A stretch of DNA of 64,000 nt from Bog-756 sp963778165 (GTDB lineage Bacteria > Actinomycetota > Acidimicrobiia > Acidimicrobiales > RAAP-2). The stretch lies in the NCBI GenBank assembly GCA_963778165.1, contig CAVZTE010000006.1, forward strand, positions 62,001 to 126,000. The letters are read 5' to 3'. A program made the position numbers and the translations under genes. The stretch's first letter is position 1. Each line of letters begins with the position of its first letter. Shown here in pieces: positions 24,902-33,505 of the stretch. The notes beneath the pieces were generated by a model that searched no databases, was not told the origin of the DNA, and saw only the letters and a list, made by a program, of their open reading frames with translations.

Positions 24902-26830
24902 TCAAGGAGCTGCCCGGCAACTGGCTCCGCCGCGGCTGCTGTTTGCGCCCGGACAGAGGAGCTCGAGCGGGTTCGCCGTGGTCCACACGGCGCCGGACAC
25001 GTCGGCACCCCGCAGGTCGGCATTGGACACATTGGCGCCGAACAGGTTCGCTCCGGCCAAGTCGGCACCGGCCAGGTCGGCGGAGATGAGCTCGGCGTGC
25101 ATCAGGTCCGCTCCGTTCAGGTCCGCTCCGGCCAGGCCGGCGAAGGAGAGCTCGGCGTCCTCCAGGTCCGCACCGGGTCCGATCAGATAGCCGCTGACCA
25201 CACTCCAGCCCGTCGGGAGGGTCGACGGCGAGCTGGTCACCCCACTGGAGGTGGAACCCATCAGATTGGAATTGGCCATCAGGGTTCCGGCCAGGTCGCT
25301 GCTGGTGAAGTCGGCACCAAGCAGGTCGGCTCCGTCGAGGTCCGCTCCGACCAGGTTGGCTCCGAAGAGGTCAGCGTCCGACGCATCGGCACCGGACAGG
25401 TCGGCGCCGGCCAGATCGGCATTGCGCAGATTGGTTCGTACCAGGTCCGCTCCGGTCAGGCCGGCCCCGACCAGGTCCGCACCATTGAGATCGGCTCCGG
25501 CCGTGGGTCCGGGCCCAATGGCGCACCCTTGCAGGTCGGCGTAGGGACCGAAGAAGTCGCACCTCTGGGCGTTCGAGGGCGTGGCGTGGTCGGGAGTCGA
25601 CGGCGGGCCGGGACCGGCGGCGTTGGAGGCAGTGACTTGGACGGAGTAGGTCGACCCGTTTCGAACGTTCGCCAACACGCAGCTGGTCCGATCGGCCGGC
25701 ACGGAACACGCCGATGATCCCGGGCTGGAGGTGACGGTCCATCCGGTGATCGGCGTGCCGCCGTCCCTGGCCGGTGCCTGCCAGCTGACATCGATGTGCT
25801 CATCCACCCCCACGGTCCGCACGCTGCCGGGGACACCCGGTGGGGAGTCGACCACCGTGCAGCTCTCCGTCTCGTTGCTCCATAGCTGCTGGACGGCAAA
25901 TGTCTGGCTTCCCGCTTCGATGTCGTAGTCGGTCTGGGTGGCGCACCGGTCGGCGATCTCCTCGGTGGGATGACCGTCGTCATGCCAGGCGTTCCCCTCG
26001 GGGTCGGTGATCGACTCTGCCAGTTCGTGCCCTTCGGTGATGCTGACGCCGTCGAGTGTCCCGCGGGCCCCCGCATTCACGGTGAAGGCCCCACACTCGG
26101 GCCCGAAGTTGCTACCGGGGACGTAGGGGAGGGCGGTGAGGACAAAGGCGTGGCCGGATACCGCACCGTCGCTGTTCTCGAGGCGTTCGTGGTAGGCGCA
26201 GTCCTCGTCGTCGGCGTCCGGGAGAGAAGCGTCGGGGGGCAGCGCCACCACGATCTGGATGTTCGTAGCATCCGACGCCGGTAGCCCTCCGAGGGCAAAG
26301 TGCCGGACGGCGACCCGCCCTTGGGCTTGGACGTCCGCATTTGTGGGCTGCAGAGGAGGAACTCCACTGCTGTCCCAGTACCCGGCCAACTGAGGGTCGT
26401 CGCTGGCGCAGTACTGCTTCACCGTGGACAGCCACGGTGAACCGCCTACCGCCGACAAGAAGGAGAGCAGATATGGTCGTTCGCCGGCCGGATCGGACCG
26501 CCATCCCCAAAAGTCGACGTAGACCTTGGGTGCCGTTTCCACCGGACCGCCATGGTCGGTAACCGGACCCGGATCGGCGCACGTGTCGGCACCGGTAGCC
26601 GGGCTTCTGGCTGGGGCCGTGAGGCGATGTGTGCCCACGCCGGCACGGACCGCGCCGCCCACGGCCATCCCGCCTGGTGGAGGAGCCCGGGTGGACGACA
26701 GGCTGGAACATGCACTGACCAGCAGCACCAACAAGGCGACCGCCACCAGAGCGCACGCGTTCCCCTTCGGTCGGAGCGTCTTCACCGACCCCTGACTTGC
26801 CACCCTTCGGGCCCTGGGCACCGACTCCAT
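24902..26830 (-). CDS. Surface lipoprotein: EXORDIUM-like HELAE domain, FnIII, pentapeptide repeats
   Basis: About 642 residues. The signal ends in lipobox LLVSAC (Cys41). Residues about 90-330 form a domain with VYVDFWGW, an ITEGHELAESITDP block and later EIADRCATQ, matching the HELAE/EIADxC pattern of EXORDIUM/Phi-1-like proteins, where the His/Glu residues could bind a metal. A fibronectin type III domain follows (PGSVRTVGVDEHIDVSWQ, ITGWTVTSS, TYSVQVTASNAAGPG). The C-terminal 170 residues are pentapeptide repeats (ADLxGADL pattern), which fold as a right-handed beta helix. Domain calls are by motif; no catalytic activity is proven. Confidence 0.85.
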   Translation of the reverse strand: MESVPRARRVASQGSVKTLRPKGNACALVAVALLVLLVSACSSLSSTRAPPPGGMAVGGAVRAGVGTHRLTAPARSPATGADTCADPGPVTDHGGPVETAPKVYVDFWGWRSDPAGERPYLLSFLSAVGGSPWLSTVKQYCASDDPQLAGYWDSSGVPPLQPTNADVQAQGRVAVRHFALGGLPASDATNIQIVVALPPDASLPDADDEDCAYHERLENSDGAVSGHAFVLTALPYVPGSNFGPECGAFTVNAGARGTLDGVSITEGHELAESITDPEGNAWHDDGHPTEEIADRCATQTDYDIEAGSQTFAVQQLWSNETESCTVVDSPPGVPGSVRTVGVDEHIDVSWQAPARDGGTPITGWTVTSSPGSSACSVPADRTSCVLANVRNGSTYSVQVTASNAAGPGPPSTPDHATPSNAQRCDFFGPYADLQGCAIGPGPTAGADLNGADLVGAGLTGADLVRTNLRNADLAGADLSGADASDADLFGANLVGADLDGADLLGADFTSSDLAGTLMANSNLMGSTSSGVTSSPSTLPTGWSVVSGYLIGPGADLEDAELSFAGLAGADLNGADLMHAELISADLAGADLAGANLFGANVSNADLRGADVSGAVWTTANPLELLCPGANSSRGGASCRAAP

Positions 26831-27038
26831 CTTGGTCCCAATGCCGACCCCCTGCACAGGGAGCCACGGGATCAGTCCCCGGGGCCGGTGCTCATCAAGG
26901 CCTGCGGACCCCGTCTGGGTACCTTGCCGGTAGCGGTGATGCCACCCAACCCTGCCTAGTTCGTGGCCGTGAGCAGGAGATGTGCCACCAGGGACGGCTC
27001 CCGGTCATGTCATCAGGCCAGGCAGGAGGCCGCCCGAC

Positions 27039-27242
27039 TCAGGGCACTCCGGGACAGAACATGCCGAATGTCTCGCGAAGCCAGGCCGCATAGGAAGGGT
27101 CCCGGGGTTCGGAGCGAGACGGGTCGAACTCGGAGTGCGACAGCACGATGTCGCTGATCGAGCAAAGGCGGTCCAACTCTCCAGGCGCCTCACGGCGAAG
27201 GAAGTCGACCACCGCACCTGGTCCCGACCGGCGATCGTCCAT
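27039..27242 (-). CDS. Small acidic/basic hypothetical protein
   Basis: 67 residues, starting MDDRRSGPGAVVDFLRREAP and ending TFGMFCPGVP. Third codon positions are strongly G/C, unlike all other frames here, which argues that it is translated. An in-frame stop four codons upstream fixes the ATG as earliest start; the ribosome-binding site is poor (GAAGG directly adjacent). No family recognised. The 150-200 bases on either side show nothing else. Confidence 0.45.
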   Translation of the reverse strand: MDDRRSGPGAVVDFLRREAPGELDRLCSISDIVLSHSEFDPSRSEPRDPSYAAWLRETFGMFCPGVP

Positions 27243-27394
27243 GCCTTCGCGCTACCCGTCAGCCTGCGCCCCGAAACGCCGACCAGACCCCTCGAGGCCC
27301 GACGGCGCCCCTAGCCGCACCCTGACCAGCGGCTTTCTCTTCCCTAAGAGTTTGGGCCACCTTCCTTAAGGTTTGGGAAGGTTTGGGAGCCCAC

Positions 27395-28429
27395 TCAAGC
27401 CGGCCCGGTTACCTCGACCAACAACAGGGCCACGTCGTCTCGGAGGGTCCCCACACGGTCTTCGACCCGGGCCAGTAGGAGCTCCAGGGCACGATCGAAC
27501 GGATCTTTCGCCACCGGACCGATCAGGGCCTCGTCGAGTTCGATCCAGGTCCCCGAAGCGTCCCGGCACTCGAAGAGTCCATCCGTGAAGAACAACAGCC
27601 GGTCACCCGGTGACAGCGGTGTGGACGAGATCTTCGGTTCGGGAGACAGCCCGAGGGGCCTGGTCCGTCGATCGGGGACGATGGCCCCACCCCGGGAGCG
27701 CCCGGGCAGGTGGACCGGAGACGGATGCCCGCAGTTGGCCACTTCGATTCCGAGGTCGGGTTCCAGCGAGGCCACCACCGCCGTGACGAAGTCTCCGGCC
27801 CCACTGGCCTTGTCCATCACCCTGGTATCGAGCCGTTCCACCAGTTGCTGGAGCGAGTCCGTCTCCGGTGCCCACTCCCGAAAGCAACCGAGCACCGCCG
27901 CCGTCATGGCGATGGCATCAAGACCCTTTCCCTGAACGTCGCCCACGATGAGTCGCATCCCCGTCCCGGTCTCGATGACCTTGTAGAAGTCTCCACCGAT
28001 GAGGGACTCTTCGGATGCCGAGCGGTAAGCCGAGGAGAGGCGGTAGTCACCCACTGATGCCGGCACGGCGGGCAGGATGGCCCGGTGTGCCGCCTCGGTG
28101 GCCGCTCTGCTCAGATCCAGCGTGGTGGCGCCTTGCTGGCGAGAGTAGGCCAGGTAGGCGCCGATGCCGATGCCCACCACGATGCCGATGGTCCGTATCA
28201 CGATTCCCTCGGTAGTGGTCTGGTTCGTCCCGAACGCATTGTCCGCCGCCAGGACCACCAGCGGAACAGAACCCAACGTCACGACCAGCGGGCTCCACTC
28301 CAAGGCCAGAAGAACCGGGGTGAGGGTGAGAAGTCCCGTGAAGTTCTGATGAGGAGTGACGAGGACATCGACCAGGAGAACGCCCAGAAAATAGGCGATG
28401 GCCACAAGGGTCCACCGGTACTTCATCAT
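27395..28429 (-). CDS. Membrane-bound PP2C/SpoIIE-type serine phosphatase (RsbU-like)
   Basis: 344 residues. Four to five N-terminal helices (about 5-105) with short loops form a membrane input domain of unknown signal. The catalytic SpoIIE domain follows: LIGGDFYKV (metal-binding Asp), LIVGDVQGKGLDAIAMTAAV, VANCGHPSPV, LLFFTDGLFECRDASG and LRDDVALLLVEV, all Mn2+-site residues present. It would dephosphorylate a STAS anti-anti-sigma factor; a STAS gene starts divergently 170 bases away and a HATPase kinase follows it, forming a complete switch set. Confidence 0.9.
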   Translation of the reverse strand: MMKYRWTLVAIAYFLGVLLVDVLVTPHQNFTGLLTLTPVLLALEWSPLVVTLGSVPLVVLAADNAFGTNQTTTEGIVIRTIGIVVGIGIGAYLAYSRQQGATTLDLSRAATEAAHRAILPAVPASVGDYRLSSAYRSASEESLIGGDFYKVIETGTGMRLIVGDVQGKGLDAIAMTAAVLGCFREWAPETDSLQQLVERLDTRVMDKASGAGDFVTAVVASLEPDLGIEVANCGHPSPVHLPGRSRGGAIVPDRRTRPLGLSPEPKISSTPLSPGDRLLFFTDGLFECRDASGTWIELDEALIGPVAKDPFDRALELLLARVEDRVGTLRDDVALLLVEVTGPA

Positions 28430-28602
28430 GGGGAGACAGCTCGCCTCCCCCGCCGGTCTTCTCCTCCCAGGGCCGGGTGGGGGAACCCGGTAGCGTCACT
28501 GGAGCTGACGAGCCGTGACATTCGCCTCCTATATAGTCTCCGTGGGCTGATCGTCCTCAGCGCTCTGCTGATGGGCATGCGGCGGGAGGGGAATACAAGC
28601 GA

Positions 28603-28929
28603 ATGTCGCCAGATGCGTTTGGCATTGCGATTCGGGACGTCCCAGGGGCCCACGTTATCTCGCTGACCGGTGAGTTCGACGTGGCGGTGGCCCAGCAATT
28701 CGTCGAGCGAGCGGAGGGGCTGGCCGGCGCAACGGTGGTCGTCGATCTCTCGGCCTTGGCGTTCATGGACAGTTCGGGGATCGCCGCGCTGGTCAGGGCA
28801 CGAAATCATCAGGCCGAACAAGGCCATCAGCTGGTGCTCGTAGGCCCGGTGGGAATTGTCGAACGAGCCCTCGACGTCGTGGGTCTCTCCGACTGGATTG
28901 TGGAGTGGTCGCCCGAGTGGACTGAGTGA
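28603..28929 (+). CDS. STAS anti-anti-sigma factor (SpoIIAA/RsbV type)
   Basis: 108 residues, one STAS domain. The phosphorylation block reads LAFMDSSGIAALV with the canonical Ser after D-S. HVISLTGEFDVAVAQQF and HQLVLVGPVGIVERALDVVGL are the other family blocks. When unphosphorylated such proteins bind and inactivate an anti-sigma kinase. GGAGGGG lies ten to twelve bases before the ATG. Its partners are the phosphatase gene to the left and the convergent kinase gene to the right. Confidence 0.9.
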   Translation: MSPDAFGIAIRDVPGAHVISLTGEFDVAVAQQFVERAEGLAGATVVVDLSALAFMDSSGIAALVRARNHQAEQGHQLVLVGPVGIVERALDVVGLSDWIVEWSPEWTE

Positions 28930-28974
28930 ACCCCTCAATCGACGTGCCGGAGGTGCCCCATCGACCACCGGACC

Positions 28975-29364
28975 TCAGTAGTGCGGAACGGCGATGGACA
29001 TCCACACCGTTTTGCCACCCTCATTCGAGGAGACGCCCCAGGCATCTGCCAGGGCTGCCACGATGGGAATGCCTCGGCCATGCTCCAGTGAGGGTCCATG
29101 TTCCCGCTCGACCGGGACGTCAGGACTGTCATCACTGACCTCGATCCGAAGGTACGGTCCGTCCAGCTCCACCGCCAGCGCCCCTCCGGAGTGTCCGTGA
29201 AGGATGCTGTTGGTGACCAGTTCACTGGTGGCCAGCACGGCGTTCTCCACGAAGGCCGGTGGGCACGTCGAGAGCTCTTGTTCAACGAAGCGGCGGCATG
29301 CTGCCACCGACGCCGGCTCTGGGGTGAAGTTCATGGTCATTCGCATCACCAGCTGCGCCTTCAT
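28975..29364 (-). CDS. HATPase anti-sigma factor/serine kinase (RsbW type)
   Basis: About 129 residues. The GHKL ATPase motifs are intact: N-box VLATSELVTNSILHG, G1 region VSDDSPDVP and G2 region EHGRGIPIVAALADAWGV. It would phosphorylate the neighbouring STAS protein and bind a sigma factor. Several Met codons near the start are possible (MKAQLV chosen; MTMNFTPEP is shorter); no strong ribosome-binding site decides. No sigma gene is adjacent, so its sigma target is either the one 3 kb downstream or encoded elsewhere. Confidence 0.88.
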   Translation of the reverse strand: MKAQLVMRMTMNFTPEPASVAACRRFVEQELSTCPPAFVENAVLATSELVTNSILHGHSGGALAVELDGPYLRIEVSDDSPDVPVEREHGPSLEHGRGIPIVAALADAWGVSSNEGGKTVWMSIAVPHY

Positions 29365-29535
29365 AGTTGAGACCATGCCGCTCCGGGCTACTGCTCGCTG
29401 TGAGCAGTACACCTAGGTAGGCCTGAGCCTAAGGATCCATCCAGCACGAGGTACTGGCAAAGGAGAGGAGACGAACCGGGATGAGCACTCAGGGCCGGAC
29501 AAACTCCCGAAACGAATGGATCAGACACGAATCGA

Positions 29536-29784
29536 TCAAACGTACGTGTCGTCGCGGCGAACCACGTTTCCTTGACCGTCGTCGATCACTGTCCGGTGGC
29601 GGCGGAATCCCGTACCGAGCAAACCGATGAGGGACAAGGCCGCGCCCACAGCTCCGACGATCATCAGAATGACTCCGACAGTACGGATGTTGAACCCGTG
29701 CTGGTACGGACTCGTGGTGAGCGCGAAATCCAGAACTGCACCTGTGGCAAACGCAATGATGCTGGCAACAAGTCCACCAACCAT
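29536..29784 (-). CDS. DUF6458-like small membrane protein
   Basis: 82 residues: helix one (LVASIIAFATGAVLDFAL), a short loop with FNIRTVGVILMIVGAVGAALSLIGLL as helix two, then a basic/acidic tail ending in RRDDTYV. The 'G-x-I-L-x-I-x-G' second helix and terminal Thr/Tyr tail are typical of this small actinobacterial family of unknown function. GAAGGGAG is placed five bases before the ATG. Its place inside the sigma-regulation island suggests stress-related expression. Confidence 0.78.
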   Translation of the reverse strand: MVGGLVASIIAFATGAVLDFALTTSPYQHGFNIRTVGVILMIVGAVGAALSLIGLLGTGFRRHRTVIDDGQGNVVRRDDTYV

Positions 29785-30093
29785 CGGATACTCCCTTCGT
29801 GATGTTGTGACCTGTTGCTACCCGAGTCACGGTGTTGTCAAACAACCGACCAGCCCCAATACCCTGGGAGTCTCGTACAGGAACCACGTGTTCGATGGGC
29901 CCCGATCGTCCTTCTGGACAGATCGTCATCACTGCGCCGATGACAGCACCGTCGGGTTTGGAGTGGCCCACCGCGGGTAGTGAGCCGTCATGGTTGATAG
30001 CCGAAGCACTGTTGTCAGTGCATCGGGACGACAGGCTCACTTCGCCACAGGGGTGGTCGATCACACTGGCGCGCCGATGTCAGGCCAAAGGTC

Positions 30094-31192
30094 ATGAGTT
30101 CGTTGAAGACGCTCATCCGTCGTGTGGATGCCAAGCAGCAGGAGTTCGGACCGGCGGCCTTCGTGTTCGGCGTGGTCAAGAAGTACGGCGACGACAATGC
30201 CGGAACCCTGGTCGCCAATCTCGCTTACTCCGGCTTCGTCTGTGTCTTTCCCCTCCTGCTGATCCTGATAACGGTCCTCAACATCGCGCTGGCCGGCGAC
30301 ACCGCTCTCCGAAGGTCCCTACTCCACTCGGCACTTGGCGAGTTCCCGATCATCGGCCCGCAGCTGGGCAGCAACATCCATACCGTCCAACACAGCTCGG
30401 TTGTCGGCCTGGTCATCGGAATCCTCGCCCTGGTGTGGGGATCGACCGGTCTGGCCCAGGCCGGCGTGTTCTCCATGTCCCAGGTGTGGAACCTCCCTGG
30501 TACCGAGCGTCCCAAGTTTGCCGACCGCCTGAGCCCGCAGCCTCCTCTTCTTGGTGGTGCTCGGAGTCGGCCTGGTCCTGTCGACCTTTCTGGCCGGAGT
30601 GGGCACGTTCGGACACCACAACCTCGGCACCGGCATCATCAGCGAGGCACTGGCCGTGCTGGTCAACGCCCTGGTCTTCTTGTTGGTGTTCCGTGTTCTT
30701 ACTCCTAAGTCGGTCGTGACTCGACAGCTGGTTCCCGGGGCCTGCGTTGGCGGAGTGGCGTGGACCATCCTCCAGGCGGTGGCGGGTTATCTCATCGGTC
30801 ATGACCTCCGGAATGCCAGCGCCCTCTACGGGGTGTTCGGAGTGGTCCTGGGGTTGATCGCCTGGATCTACCTGGGCGCGGAGATCACGGTGTATTCAGC
30901 TGAGGTGAACACGGTCCTCGCCCGGCGGCTGTGGCCACGCGGGATGGTCCAGCCCCCCCTTACCGACGCCGACCAGCGGTCGCTGAGCCTTCAGGCCACG
31001 CAGACTCGCCGGCATCCCGAAGAAGAGATCAAGGTGGAGTTCGACCAGCCACCGATGTCCCAGAGCGCGTGGTTGGAGAACGAGGGCCGACGGGAAGGGT
31101 CAGGAACCGGTGGCAGTCCGCCTTCCTCCGTGGACCCCGACGACCCCCCGCGGATGGAAGCAGCCGGCGCCAAAGCGGGCCCCCAGCCCTGA
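30094..31192 (+). CDS. YihY/BrkB family membrane protein, interrupted by a +1 frameshift
   Basis: Two adjoining frames encode one protein of about 365 residues. The first gives the family N-terminus (LIRRVDAKQQ, DDNAGTLVANLAYSGFVCVFPLLLILITVL, GILALVWGSTGLAQA, QVWNLPGTERPKFADRLS); the next frame continues SLLFLVVLGVGLVLSTFLAGV through GVAWTILQAVAGYLIGH and LGLIAWIYLGAEITVYSAEVN. One extra C in the CCC run at 30534-30536 explains the break: its removal gives LSRSLLF across the junction. The family (formerly tRNA-processing RNase BN) has six helices; in actinobacteria its role is unclear. Intact, recent pseudogene or consensus error cannot be decided here. Confidence 0.85.
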
Positions 31193-31597
31193 CGTCTGGT
31201 TGATCGCCCCTACGGCGGCGTCCGGGCTATCGGGCGTTTGATCGGGCGGGGAGCTGGTTCCGGCGTCAAGGTAGGCAGTCACGCCGGGATTTCGGCCCGG
31301 CCAGACCCTTTCGAGCCTCCTCGGCTGCTGGGATCCGGTCTGGCGCCACCACGCCGCCGTGACTGGTACGCGCCAGGCCGACCCGAGGGAGCCCTCAGGG
31401 ACGTGGCGAGGAACTCCGGTCGGAAGGGCGGCCGGAGCCGGAGGCGTGTTAGCCCGCCGGAGTCATGGCCAGTCCCCGTATCCGAAGGGTGCGGTATCTT
31501 TGAGGCAGAAGGCACGCCGACTGTTCGGTGACGAGAGGTGCGCCCGCACTCATTACCCGTAGAAATGGACCCCGCCGTGCCGACCAGAGAGAAGAGG
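31193..31597. other. Leader region of the sigma-factor operon
   Basis: About 400 bases without a convincing gene. It should hold the promoter(s) of the STAS/anti-sigma/sigma operon. I could not identify a reliable sigma-B-type -35/-10 pair or other structure in it. Confidence 0.45.
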
Positions 31598-31945
31598 ATG
31601 CAGGTGGAGGATAGGTTCAGTGTTTCGGTGGGCCCCGATGAGGGTTGCACCGTGGTTTCGGTGGCTGGGGAGGTCGACGTGGCCACCGCACCGGAGCTCC
31701 GTGACCGGTTACTCGAGGTGATATCGGGTGACTCCCCGCTTCTGGTGGTCGACCTTCTCGACGTCACCTTCATCGATTCGACGGCCCTGGCCGTCCTTAT
31801 CGAGGCCCTGAAGCAGTCCGACGCCAAAGGTGCGGTCATGCGCATTGTGGCCTCGGAGCCCCGGATCCTCAAGGTCTTCTCCATTACCGGTCTCACCGAG
31901 ATCTTCGCCATCCGCTCCACCCGCCAGGAGGCGATCGCCGGATGA
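31598..31945 (+). CDS. STAS anti-anti-sigma factor, sigma operon
   Basis: 115 residues. STAS blocks: CTVVSVAGEVDVATAPELRDRL, LLVVDLLDVTFIDSTALAVLIEAL and MRIVASEPRILKVFSITGLTEIF. The phosphorylatable position is Thr in D-S-T-A instead of the common D-S-S-G. The ATG is preceded by AGAGAGAAGAGG; an ATG eleven codons upstream is also possible. First gene of a three-gene operon with an anti-sigma and a sigma factor, the arrangement of Bacillus sigB and mycobacterial sigF loci. Confidence 0.9.
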   Translation: MQVEDRFSVSVGPDEGCTVVSVAGEVDVATAPELRDRLLEVISGDSPLLVVDLLDVTFIDSTALAVLIEALKQSDAKGAVMRIVASEPRILKVFSITGLTEIFAIRSTRQEAIAG

Positions 31946-31985
31946 GCGGACCTGACTGGATGGGCCTGTGGAAGGACGCGGACCG

Positions 31986-32378
31986 ATGATCGACGTGGTG
32001 GACCTGACCATCCCGGCTAGTGCCGATCTGGTGGCGCTGGCCCGGCATACGGCATCGACCATCGCTGCTCGGGCCAATTTCGACGTCGAAGAGGTCGAGG
32101 ACCTGAGGCTGGCCGTGGACGAACTGTGCGTCTCGTTGGTCCACGACAACGACGACGGGAGCTTGGCGCTCAGGTTCGTCAGGGACGATGACACGGTCGA
32201 GGTGTCCTGTACCCACCTGGCCGGTCCCAGCGGACAGCTCGACGACCCGGAGGGAGCCGCCACCGACGACCTGTCCCAGCGGATCCTCGACGCTCTGGTG
32301 GACGAGCACGGGCAAGAAGATGAAGGCGGCAGACAACGGGCCTGGTTGCGCAAGCGGCGAGTCCGGCAAGAGGTCTGA
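31986..32378 (+). CDS. HATPase-fold anti-sigma factor with degenerate kinase motifs
   Basis: 130 residues with the RsbW/SpoIIAB fold layout (VVDLTIPASADLVALARHTASTIA...DVEEVEDLRLAVDELCVSLV). The N-box Asn of active kinases (E-x-x-x-N) is replaced: the sequence is DELCVSLVHD. The G1/G2 glycines of the ATP lid are also missing (DDPEGAATDDLSQRILDALVDE). It may bind the sigma factor and STAS partner without phosphorylating. ATG chosen over a GTG six codons upstream. Its stop overlaps the sigma start (TGATG), indicating coupled translation. Confidence 0.87.
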   Translation: MIDVVDLTIPASADLVALARHTASTIAARANFDVEEVEDLRLAVDELCVSLVHDNDDGSLALRFVRDDDTVEVSCTHLAGPSGQLDDPEGAATDDLSQRILDALVDEHGQEDEGGRQRAWLRKRRVRQEV

Positions 32379-33124
32379 TGGCCTCATCGGCTCGGCCGAC
32401 CAGGGCGACCCGTGAGCAGTTCGTCGAGTTCGCTCTCACCAGAGACGAGCGACTCCGCAACGAGCTCGTCGAGTCTCACCTGGGTCTGGCCCATCAGTTG
32501 GCCCGTCGGTTCGTGAGCCGGGGTGAGAGCTACGACGATCTGGTCCAAGTGGCCTCGTTGGCCCTGGTCAAGTCAGTCGACCGCTTCGATCCCGACCGCG
32601 GCGTCGAGTTCAGCACCTTCGCCACCCGAACGGTCATCGGCGAGCTCAAGCGGCATTTTAGGGACCGGGGTTGGGCCATTCGGGCCCCACGGCGGATCCA
32701 GGAGCTCTACCTCGAACTCGGCCCGGCCATCGAAACGCTCTCCCAGGAGCTGGGGCGGTCACCGACCGTGGCGGAGATGGCCGAGTCCATCGGTGCCTCC
32801 CAGGAGGCCGTCTTGGAGGCCATCGAGGCCGGGCAGAGCTATCGGACCTCCTCGATCGACGCCCCCGATCGCCAAGAGGGCACCATCTCGGACCGCCTGG
32901 GCGACATCGAGTCCGGGTTCGGGGGGGCAGAGGACCGCCTGGTACTGGCCATCTCCCTCGCCGACCTGAAGGAACGGGAGCGGCTCATCCTCCGGTACCG
33001 GTTCGTTGACGGTCTGAGCCAGTCGGAGATCGCCGACCGGGTCGGGATCAGCCAGATGCACGTGTCCCGGCTGCTGGTGGCCAGTCTGGCCAAGCTCCGA
33101 GAGGCCTTCGAGCGCGAGGCCTGA
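32378..33124 (+). CDS. Sigma-B/F/G-type RNA polymerase sigma factor
   Basis: 248 residues, lacking region 1.1 as expected for group 3 sigma factors. Region 2: LVESHLGLAHQLARRFVSRGESYDDLVQVASLALVKSVDRFDPDRGVEFSTFA and the -10 helix RTVIGELKRHFRDRGWAIRAPRRIQEL. Region 3: LSQELGRSPTVAEMAESIGASQEAVLEAIEA. Region 4: RLILRYRFVDGLSQSEIADRVGISQMHVSRLLV. The 'FRDRGWAIRAPRR' segment is the mark of the sigma-B/F stress and sporulation class. It is controlled by the two upstream gene products through partner switching. Confidence 0.94.
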   Translation: MASSARPTRATREQFVEFALTRDERLRNELVESHLGLAHQLARRFVSRGESYDDLVQVASLALVKSVDRFDPDRGVEFSTFATRTVIGELKRHFRDRGWAIRAPRRIQELYLELGPAIETLSQELGRSPTVAEMAESIGASQEAVLEAIEAGQSYRTSSIDAPDRQEGTISDRLGDIESGFGGAEDRLVLAISLADLKERERLILRYRFVDGLSQSEIADRVGISQMHVSRLLVASLAKLREAFEREA

Positions 33125-33217
33125 GCCAGGCCGACAAAGAACCTCCAGAGATCGTCCTTCGATCTGTTTGGGCCCCGGTCCACCGGGTAGGCCTATGCCA
33201 GAGAAGGACGGTGGAGA

Positions 33218-33505
33218 ATGCAGCTGCATGGAAGTCAGGACGGTCGAATCAGCGGTGAGCGCTTCACCGGGTCCAGTGCCGGACCGAAGGTGCACGAGCG
33301 CAACCGCACCTGCGCCCTTCCGGGCTGCGGGGTACGTCTCTCCATCTACAACAGCTCGGACGTGTGCGCCTTGCACGAGTCCACCGGGCCGATCCTTCGG
33401 TCGCCGGCTGCCGTGGGCCACATCTTCGGTGAGCCCGGCCGGGGGCCGGAGGAGCTGGAGTCCGTGGGTTCCGACATCCGCGACGACCTGAGCCAAACGG
33501 CCTGA
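33218..33505 (+). CDS. Small putative zinc-binding protein next to the sigma gene
   Basis: 95 residues. A Gly/Ser-rich start is followed by CALPGCGVRLSIYNSSDVCALHE, a Cys-x4-Cys ... Cys-x2-His knuckle able to hold zinc, then an acidic tail. GGTGGAG is directly upstream of the ATG. Small single-knuckle proteins with this 'C.lpgCg..LSiYN....C..H' pattern are common in actinobacteria, without known function; similarity to DksA/TraR-type fingers is only superficial. It could belong to the sigma regulon. Confidence 0.75.
   Translation: MQLHGSQDGRISGERFTGSSAGPKVHERNRTCALPGCGVRLSIYNSSDVCALHESTGPILRSPAAVGHIFGEPGRGPEELESVGSDIRDDLSQTA

Noticed and set aside
24791..25717. Plus-strand frames with regular GQVGTGQVG-like repeats
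   Set aside because: The periodicity is the reverse of the pentapeptide-repeat region of the lipoprotein gene; not an independent gene or DNA repeat family.
27346..27387. Tandem AAGGTTTGGG units and a 7-bp ACCTTCC/GGAAGGT stem after the phosphatase gene
   Set aside because: Too short and low in complexity to call a terminator or repeat family; probably simple-sequence noise near a gene end.
31238..31600. Possible sigma-B-type promoter before the sigma operon and before the STAS gene at 28.6 kb
   Set aside because: No GTTT-N15-17-GGGTA-like pair with proper spacing could be found; candidates such as GGGGAATA at 28.6 kb overlap the ribosome-binding site.
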